A DNA stretch of 64,000 nt from Paracyclopina nana (taxonomy: Eukaryota; Arthropoda; Copepoda; Cyclopoida; Cyclopettidae), in NCBI GenBank assembly GCA_019096065.1, contig JAGUCH010000006.1, forward strand, positions 392,001-456,000, given 5' to 3'. This document shows, piece after piece, positions 56,480 to 64,000 of the stretch. Below the pieces are notes generated by a model. The model saw only the letters and a program-made list of their open reading frames with translations. It ran no database searches and was not told the origin of the DNA. Every line of letters begins with the position of its first letter. Within the stretch, counting starts at the first letter, position 1. Made by a program: the position numbers and the translations under genes.

Positions 56480-58355
56480 TTTGTCAGTTGATGAATTGGA
56501 CCTTGCGCAACAAAAACAACAGCAGAGGCTGATTTGAAAAACGTCAGCTTTATGTTCTTTGGCTATACATGGAAAAGCAACAATGCTTTGCCTATGTGTT
56601 AATGAACCTTTTTGTTTCCACTGAAAAGCAATTTCCACTGCTTCCTATATGCACTTTTGTGAAGGTACTGAGCATTTCTTAATGATCCACTCATATTTGT
56701 TTATGCAGATTATCATAATTTTTTATTTCAGCCAACTCCTTTCAGCCAAAGAGTTGACAATCTAAAATAAATAGGAATTCTTAGTCAGCTAAACAAAAAA
56801 TATTTATTCATTAATGATAATACTTAAACTTTTAGGCGTGAAAATATGAACCTTATCACAGTTCTAAAAGGCCCCACTCTAGTTAGTTTATAATTGAGAA
56901 CTACAGGAAACAAATCACAAAAGATGGATGGAAGATGAAGAAAAAGCAAAGCAACAAAAGAAGAAAAAACAATAATTGCAGAAACTCACGCGTCGTTAGT
57001 TGAAAATACACACACAGATGACAATAATGCTTTTTCTGGGAAAGTCCTCAAATAAACCATAATTGATTGGGGGAAGGCAAAGTCCTTTGGGGCCGACGAA
57101 AAAAGTGTGCCTCAACTCTATTCCTAATGTTGCATGCAAAAGTCGGCGAAAACAAGTTGCTTTCCCTCAAAAATAGATAAAAAAGTATTTTTTTCTGGTA
57201 ATATAATTAGGGAGATAGCAGCAGCTCAACTTCCAAATTCTGTCGTTTTTGTCACATTGGAGTTTCGTCTTCAACTGACAAATAATTTCAACTGCATTAA
57301 TTGTAGATGAAAGATATTGAAAATTGTGCAAGTTAATTTTCCGATACACTAAGCTTTCACAATTCATTGCTCAGTGTTGCTTAAGAATTTGCAAGCTATT
57401 CTGAGGATGCCTGAAAACTACAATCAAACATCTTCGAAAGCACCTCAGTTTGTGTGCGTTGCCAGCTCTTTGGTTAATTGGAGTTTGTGACAGCTCTTTT
57501 AAGCATCGGATCTAGAAGGCAACTTGATTTGCATCCGCTGCAGGAGAAATAAAAATAGATGATAAATACATTGTCAGTTCTTCGACTATGGGGATTCGCT
57601 TACACTTTAACTAAACGATAATTTCTTGCACCACACCGAGATTGTCTTAATGTTCTGAATTTATAATGCTATCTTCTCTCGGGCCTTTTCGGTGGAAATT
57701 ATGCAGATGATGATCATAACACTGGTCCACTGTGCTGCCATTTTGGAACTGCCCATATTTTTATCTAATGAAATTACATTTTCTGCACATAACAATGTAT
57801 TTTTAGGGAAAAAAGAGAGGATAAATTACACTAATAAGTGGTAAAAAAACCTAATGTAATCCCCAACTTTTCCCATTAGCACATTAATGGATCAGATTAT
57901 TTCTGTATTGGGACAGAGCAAGTTTTTTCATTGTTGTACTCTATGTAGTATTTTGTCAGAAAATACAGGCATGTATCCATCTTGAGTGCTGATACAGGCT
58001 GATGTAAGCTTTTGATAGCAACAATTAATCAATACAATACAGACAAATACTTCTTCTTCTCCAAGTCTGTATTCAACACCTGCTTTTCTTTCTCTGCTTC
58101 TGTGGCACAGTTTGGCACACTAAACTGGGACTTTCTAGTAACGCGTTGAGGCCGACCTCGTGGAGCAGCCTCAGCCGCGGCCTCGCTTTGCTGAGAGCCA
58201 CTACAACTGAGAGGGGCGCTCATTTGGGCTCAGTCCACGACCAAGATTCAGTTTGTGTGCTCATCAGTTGTTGTATCCGAAAGTGTAAGATACATAGATA
58301 CTTTGGTGTACCTGAAAAACTACTGCAAAGGCTAAAAATCATGGACTATGAGTAA
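56480..58355. other. spacer with the right outer inverted repeat
   Basis: Contains the inverse copy of 47826-48000 at about 57450-57640 and a shorter direct copy of its AACTCCTTT-AAAGAG hairpin at 56741-56775. A minus-strand ATG frame (57756-57664) encodes 30 residues with a hydrophobic stretch and is not called. A uORF-like ATG GAC TAT GAG TAA lies at 58341-58355, just before the channel gene's start. Confidence 0.45.
58029..58223 (-). CDS. possible short AT-hook-like protein or first exon
   Basis: A 64-codon minus-strand frame with a true ATG at 58223, diverging from the channel gene 132 bp away. It encodes an Ala-rich stretch, the AT-hook-like PRGRPQR and a Lys-rich tail. A donor-like AAGAA|GTATTT near its end would allow it to be a first exon. 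The stretch is GC-richer than its surroundings. It could also be part of the 5' UTR of the channel gene on the other strand. Confidence 0.3.
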   Translation of the reverse strand: MSAPLSCSGSQQSEAAAEAAPRGRPQRVTRKSQFSVPNCATEAEKEKQVLNTDLEKKKYLSVLY

Positions 58356-61300
58356 TATGTCAAAGCAATCTAGCAGAATGTGGCAAATGCCTTTGATCTT
58401 GGTGATCATCATCACTACACAGTAAGCAAATACATCTGAATACATTTCTTGCTACAGTCGCTGTATTTTATCCTTACAAATGCTATTGCAATAGATACTT
58501 GTATTTTTTATTTTTTTCTCTGCAATCAACTTACAAAGTAAGGTTTTTGTATTTGAATACATTTAACGAAATGTATTCTGAGATACTGAATGTACTATTA
58601 TTTCACTTTATTGTTTTGGGGGCATGAAATGATTGGTAGGATTAGGATCATGTCATTTCTAATAGATATTGATGGAATGTGAGACTTTCCTTAGGCATGC
58701 ACCACCACTGTGCCATACAGTGTAAGGTGAATACTTCCATGTGTGGACCAATGATCGATTTTGCCATATATGTATTGGTCAGATGCATCAATGTCGTTGA
58801 CATATCCAGGCTCAATATTATTATAATTTTTTCCCCTTTCTCTACCATTGTCTCTTACATGCACCATATGCATAACACATGGTGCATATTGAAATCATTG
58901 CTTTTTGAGCTATTAGTTCATTTGCAAGGGAAAACATTTAAACATGATGTGAAATTGTACTTGAGTAGCTTTCAGTTTAACAAGATTTGTATTTGCAGAG
59001 AATTAATGATAATTGTGTTATGTACATATTTGACCAAAATACATTGAATACTTTCATTAAGGTCATTCATCAGAACAAATCATATTTTTAATGAGACATG
59101 ACCTACTTCATTACAAGTCACTAGTCTAAGTGTCATGCTATAGACAATCCTACCACAAAATAATTAACAGCGATGCATATAACAAGTTTTGGTAAGCTTT
59201 TACCACATTTTACAGCAAAAGCATGATCACATTTGGAATAAACTTTGATTACTTGGGAATCAACTTGGTGTGAAATACCCGAGCAGTTTTTGAGCCAGTC
59301 CCTCCAGATTTTTCCATTAAATGTTGGAAAGCTTCTTGATTCATTCAAGGACTCGGCTATGTCATGAAGGGCTTTGATGCAGGCAATTTCATTCAAAAAA
59401 GGCTTTATGATAAAAAACAACAACACAGCCTAGTTCAGCTGTTTTTCAGCAGCCTCCTTATTTTTTGCTGAACCTGAGCTGGCTTTGTGCAGAGAAATTC
59501 CAACTAATGAAATTGCCTTCAGGTCATATTAGCCTGAAAGATCAAAAAGGATGTAGAAAGCAGTTAGGGGCACAATTAACTAGTTGTGCCATTTTTTGCT
59601 TCAGTGGAGATAACGAAGGCAACTCAATTTGAAGTCAGCAGAAAGCAGCATATCAAGGGTGGCAAAATATATATAGCATGGTGTGCAAGAAGTTACTTCA
59701 GCCATTCTGCTGTATTGCTAGGCTAAAATAACGAATATATATTGCTTCCACGTTCAAACTTTTCATGCTTTTGCTGCCAGCAGCTTTCACTTTTTTGCTA
59801 TGCTCCATACAAAAGTCGAAACTGGAGAAATGGCAATTTATGAAGCAGTGTGAAAAAGGCAACTTATTTCTTACTGCATCACTAGTGAAACTAGTGCTTG
59901 CGGCAAACAGAACAACAATATGTGCTCTTGTCTGCTCTTGAAAGCTCTAAACTAGTGTACTGTAGCCAAAATGGCATACACTGAAATCCAGCAGAGGTCA
60001 GGCAACAAAATAAAGCCAAATTGCGTAACTGGAATGTGCAAATAGAAGAGAAATGACCACGTAATGGAATTTTCAAGGCAGAAGCAGCAAAAATGCACGC
60101 AATTTCAAAAATTGCTTTTAGATTGAGGTCACGTGTTATGCAATATTGTAGGGAAAAATACCGCGGGACTTTTTGAAAAATTGCTGGGGCATTTCATGCC
60201 AATGTTGAACTCAGACAATAAAAGTTTATTGCAACTGAGATCATGCTTTCGTTGTCGTATGTGGTAAAAGCTTTTTTATGCTTTGATCCTTTCGCTGTTT
60301 GTTAGCTTTATGATATAACGCTAATTTCCAATTGATCAGTTAAAGAAGGAATATATTTATTAATAATATACGTCAAAATACAATTTGCTCGTTAATTGAC
60401 ATTTCTTACAAATCTGAGCCAACTGAAGATACTTCAATTACAATATCACTACATACTTGAATGTTTTCCCTCATGAATGTTGCCTTTGATGGTGGATACT
60501 GAGTTGCATGTATTTGCTGAAAAAAACAGACCAGTGAGAAATTCTCGTCAAAGTGAGTGACACATCTGTAGCTTTCTGCCACCATTTTAAGCTCACTTTA
60601 TTGCATCCAATCGCCTCCGCAACAATAATGTAAAGAAGTCTGCAGAAGATGCATATTGTGAACAGCTGTACTGTAATACATTGGGGATATAGTAGAAATA
60701 CACTGAAGCCAACTTCTTTTTCTGGCCCGAAAAGATAATATCTGAATGCATAAATATGAAGTGAGCTGGAGATTCCACCGTTTTGGCAGCTCAGTTTACA
60801 GTTCATACAGATTAGGCCTAATTCAGGTCTCAAAGGAATTGCATTTGCCTAAAAAGAGGAAGAAGTGCCTTGAAAAAGCTGGGTTTCATTTCTGAAGGGA
60901 GCATCAAAGCAATTTAATTCAAAATGGCTCTATCTAATTTGCTTCCACTTTTACAACCATGAAAAGAGGAAATGCTAACTTCATTTTGCAATCCTGTTGC
61001 ATAAAACATGGGTAAATTGTCTACTTTGCAAAATTGAGGTATTTAGTTGTCCCTTGGGACCAGTATCAGTGGACATTTCAAAGCATAAATTAGTCTATTT
61101 CATATGCTTTTTCATCACCTTCAAAATCGGGGAAATGTGCATTGAAAATTCAAAAAGGACCTCAAAAGGTCGAAAGGACCTGAAAAAGGCCAGATGCAAT
61201 CAACATAAGAGCTTTTTTACTGGGTACACAACAAACATCCGAGTTCGCTAAATTAATTATCATTAGTGTTCTAGCTGTAGCGCAGAGACAACAACAAACC

Positions 61301-63704
61301 CACGTGGGTTTGTTTATTTGTTTACATTTCGCCGCGCGGCTTTTTCCCCTCTTTCTATGCCTTGACATTGCATAAAATTATTTTTCCATATAGTTCAAAA
61401 GCCTTTTGCCATACTCTCAAAGGATCTTTACATATTTATTGAGAACGTTTTGCAGAGTGGGTCTTTTTGAAAACCAGAATCAGGATCTTTTTATGGGAGA
61501 ATATATATCTGAATGGTATCAAGGCCTAGTCTGCCAGCTTCAAAGTTGTATTTATGTAAGCACACACATGCAGCAGTGTATTCAGGATACAGAAAAGAGG
61601 TTCCTTCTACTTTCCTGAATGGCAGCTAGGATGAAATACCAAAGAAAAGAGAAGCTAGACTTTTGCTCTTCCTCTTCTTTTTGCCAAATGGTGCAACTTG
61701 AAAAGTTTTCAACAAAACTTAAAGTTGAACTCTAGCCTTTTTATCTTGTTGCCTTCAGGCAAAAAAGCCCATTTTTTCTTCAAGGAAAGAAAACAAATTG
61801 TGCAAAATAAATAACATCAGATACTTCCTCTTCTATATCACTTTGACTGAAGGAAGGTTAATCCAAAAAAAAATAGTCAAAGTTGTTTACAAAAAAAAAT
61901 TTACAAGATTGCTTCTGCATCCAATTTTGCCATGGAGGCAACAAACTTTTTCCACGTTTTAATATGGGTTTTGGACATGGCAGCACAAACTAGTTTTAGT
62001 TGCCCTTCCCATTTAGTCATGATGTGCAACTATAAAACAAAGCTATTACAGCAGTAGAAGTGGAGGACAAAACTTTTATTATTACCAACCTCATCAGCTT
62101 CATGCTAGCCAACTTTCCTCTCCAACTTTTATATATCCTTTCTTCCCTAAAAGATGCCTTGAAAACTTCTCAGACTTCTGCTAGGCCTTTAATTCGATTT
62201 TTAAAGTCACTTTGGCATATGTCACTTGCACCCAGCCCCCAATTATGAGGGAATTTGCAATTTCTTCACTCTTCCATCTAAAAAGTTAGCCCCAGGTTCA
62301 AAAGCCTGAATTTTAAGAGGCCCAAAAGATGTTTTTAAATTCAAATACTCAAAAAAAATTTAATTTAATAAGAATGTCAGGATGGCCGAGCGGTCTAAGG
62401 CGCCAGACTCAAGGTTGCACCTTACTCTTACAAAGGGAGTTTTCTGGTCCTCGAATGAGGGCGTGGGTTCGAATCCCACTTCTGACAAAAACTTTTTTCC
62501 TTTTTCTCCTAGTCCAGTTTTGATTAATTCCTAGCTATTAAAACGTTAACTTAGCATTCATGAAAGTACAATGTAACATTAATTTCATTATAATAGTTTA
62601 AGGTAAGTGTCCCGAAAATTCAATTATGGTTGCACAATGAAAGTATTGGAAAAATTACCTCAAGGGAAGCTTGATTGCATACCATAGCCATATTAGTATA
62701 GCCTAATTTATGGGTTAAAAAAGGTGTGCGTAAACACGCATGCATGCAATTGAGTTGCTGTAGTTCACCGCAGCATTTTTTAATATGTACGAGTAGCGCC
62801 ACCTAGCGTCGAAACTGAGCATTTATCGATATTGTACGCGAGTAGCCATTTCATTTTTTGTAAGTAGAACACTCGTGTTATTCGCCTTACATTGCAATGG
62901 CCTTGGTTGTCTAGAAATAGGAGCATTTCTGGCCATAGTAATTGGCGTAACCCTTAAAAACACTTATTTTTTTCCTTTGTCACAAGAAATAACCAAAAAT
63001 TATTATAATACAGTATTACGTATTGGGGTACAATTCTTCTTTACTATGCCACATTACGATAACTATTTTTCACACAAAAAAATAATCATTACATTTCTAA
63101 AAAATGGTCTTAATTTCAGCAGATGTATCCATGATGTGTTTGGATACATCATCTGATATTCAAACACAAAAATACGATTCACTTTCGTATAGTCTGCTAT
63201 TTAAATACAGCAGATGTATTCCGATACATTTGTACTACTACAGAGACATGGAAATGCACATTTTTGCTCCCTTTCTCACCTGAAAATAATTATTTTTGTC
63301 GGTCAGAGGAAACCCAGACATATTTATTGGTCAGAAAATGGAGAAACTGAGCATATTTTCCTACGTAGTACGTAGCAGTATTTGGATACATTTCGGGGCC
63401 AATACTTTTCGGACATAGTACTACAGTAGAATGTGTGCATTATATGTATATTAGGTCTCGAATGGCATGGAGGAATTTTGGTGGATGTTTTTCTGTTGGT
63501 GTGTGTGTATGTATTCGATATCCTTTTGACCTATTTCCATGCATTTGGGTCGTCATCGCTGTAGAATAAGTCAAAAGCTCTTTTCATTTCCCACTTTTCT
63601 CCTCTATTTCAGAACGACCAGATGTCAGGATGAAAAACCACTCGAATTTGAGGACATTGTGGACAAAAAAACCTATGACAAAATGAGGCCGCCCAAACCA
63701 GAAG
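58356..63704 (+). CDS. Cys-loop ligand-gated anion channel, 5' part (partial)
   Basis: Exon 1 (58356-58420) encodes a signal peptide (MWQMPLILVIIITTQ) and ends CA|GTAAGC. Exon 2 (63613-63704) begins after TCTATTTCAG and completes the codon as Q, giving TTRCQDEKPLEFEDIV and DKKTYDKMRPPKPE before the donor G|GTAAAT. The YDKMRPP segment is the start of the extracellular ligand-binding domain in arthropod glycine/GABA/pH-gated chloride channel relatives. Phase (2 then 1) matches exactly across the 5.2-kb intron. The rest, with the Cys loop and four membrane helices, lies to the right of the window. The family call rests on a short segment, so the ligand cannot be named. Confidence 0.65.
58421..62375 (+). 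other. large intron 1 of the channel gene, left part
   Basis: No certain gene. Repeated GTATTTGAATACATTT-like words lie at 58400-58600. Two minus-strand frames look partly coding but lack ATG starts. One at 59133-59428, after the acceptor-like GAACTAG, includes IWRDWLKNCSGISHQVD. The other at 60471-60856, after CTTTTTAG, includes RPELGLICMNCKLSCQNGG. They may be exons of an unidentified gene nested in the intron. A 22-bp perfect palindrome centred on CACGTG lies at 61293-61314. Confidence 0.35.
61293..61314. promoter_or_regulatory. 22-bp perfect palindrome centred on an E-box
   Basis: Eleven bases AACAAACCCAC are followed at once by their exact inverse, with CACGTG at the centre. CACGTG is the site of bHLH factors (Myc/Max, USF, Clock type). 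A minus-strand ATG frame rich in Arg/Lys starts 54 bp away (61368), so this could be a promoter element. Confidence 0.5.
62376..62487 (+). tRNA. tRNA-Leu: tRNA-Leu(CAA) with intron
   Basis: Acceptor GTCAGGA pairs with TTCTGAC (one G-T), and the discriminator is A at 62487. The A box TGGCCGAGCGG and B box GGTTCGAATCC are intact, and a long variable arm is present as in all tRNA-Leu. Anticodon CAA is at 62410-62412. A 28-nt intron (62414-62441) follows base 37, the canonical position. CCAGA and TCTGG form the anticodon stem once it is removed. A TTTTTT Pol III terminator lies at 62493-62498. It is transcribed in the same direction as the host channel gene. Confidence 0.97.
62493..62498 (+). terminator. 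Pol III terminator of tRNA-Leu
   Basis: A run of six T starts six bases after the tRNA end, the usual stop signal for RNA polymerase III. Confidence 0.85.
62794..62831. promoter_or_regulatory. CTCF-like site and DRE box
   Basis: TAGCGCCACCTAGCG at 62794-62808 fits the CTCF core (AGGTGGCGC on the other strand). TATCGATA at 62824-62831 is the full DRE palindrome bound by DREF and BEAF-32 at insect housekeeping promoters and domain borders. They lie 300-340 bp from the tRNA gene, inside the big intron. An insulator or an alternative promoter is a reasonable inference. Confidence 0.5.
62832..63612 (+). other. large intron 1 of the channel gene, right part
   Basis: AT-rich. A 10-bp stem (63122-63131 with 63141-63150) and several GGATACAT/ATGTATCC words between 63115 and 63395 resemble those near 58400-58600, so one repeat family probably occupies both ends of the intron. 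The region ends in a good acceptor, TCTATTTCAG. Confidence 0.45.
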
Positions 63705-64000
63705 GTAAATAACGCAAAGCTGCCCATCTGGCAGCAATAATAAATAAAAAAGGCTCGGTACGTACTCGGCTCTTTGGTAATTACCCCATAAATAATGTTA
63801 CGAAAAAAAGCACATTCTCAGTGATAAGTATCGTTGGAAACTGCTTTTTTAGCACATTTGGCCTGAATTTAGCAGGTTTTTTATGAATACTTCGTTTTTT
63901 AAACGTATTTTTGAATACAAAATAAATTACATTAAAAATGTCTTTAATAAAAAATATTCCCATTTTAAAGAAGCATAAATCATGCCAATAAGCTGATAAA
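63705..64000 (+). other. start of intron 2 of the channel gene
   Basis: AT-rich sequence after the donor GTAAAT, running off the window. No exon was recognised here. Confidence 0.5.

Noticed and set aside
62329..62523. 64-codon frame over the tRNA
   Set aside because: It is the translation of the tRNA-Leu gene, whose structure is certain.

Overview
The window is nuclear DNA from an invertebrate animal. Genes have short GT-AG introns (51 and 61 nt in two cases), and there is an intron-bearing tRNA-Leu(CAA). A Cys-loop anion-channel gene starts near the right end, and a DRE-type TATCGATA box lies in the same region. DNA is AT-rich and crowded with young repeats. An arthropod, perhaps a crustacean, fits best; the species cannot be fixed from sequence alone. 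The host genes were rebuilt by hand by matching splice-site phases.

Left third (1-29.5 kb): almost entirely mobile and satellite DNA. A complete BEL/Pao LTR retrotransposon (2328-12006) has 222-bp LTRs that look identical and a 5-bp target duplication. It carries gag, pol in the -1 frame behind an in-register T TTT TTA heptamer, and an extra third ORF with its own TATA box. It sits inside a 20-bp minisatellite. Next come a 63-bp-arm hairpin, a TA-flanked mariner-type MITE (13955-14343), a 16-bp minisatellite (16190-17125), a ~175-bp AT-rich triplication, and a second 16-bp minisatellite (19145-21410) split by a 612-bp inverted-repeat element. A 4.1-kb TTAA-flanked giant inverted repeat (21454-25591) and 19-bp and 12-bp arrays follow.

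Middle (29.7-44.6 kb): host genes. These are a ten-exon secreted protein with three Ig domains, a long coiled coil and a C-terminal domain resembling LINE-1 ORF1p (29735-34293, +); ADAT3, the inactive partner subunit of the tRNA A34 deaminase (37954-38847, -); a TMEM130/PMEL-like PKD membrane protein (39206-40700, -); the DEAD-box helicase DDX49 (41889-43329, +), whose true start lies in a small first exon; and a 136-residue single-pass membrane protein (43971-44586, -). ADAT3 and DDX49 are housekeeping RNA-processing genes.

Right third: an 8.3-kb two-gene DNA transposon (about 48157-56479) with divergent spliced genes, a CACTA/EnSpm-like transposase (+) and a 911-residue accessory protein (-), sharing a 114-bp promoter gap. 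Beyond it is a Cys-loop chloride-channel gene. Its signal-peptide exon (58356-58420) and second exon (63613-63704) match in phase across a 5.2-kb intron, and the gene continues past the window. That intron contains the tRNA-Leu gene and a CTCF-like plus DRE cluster.
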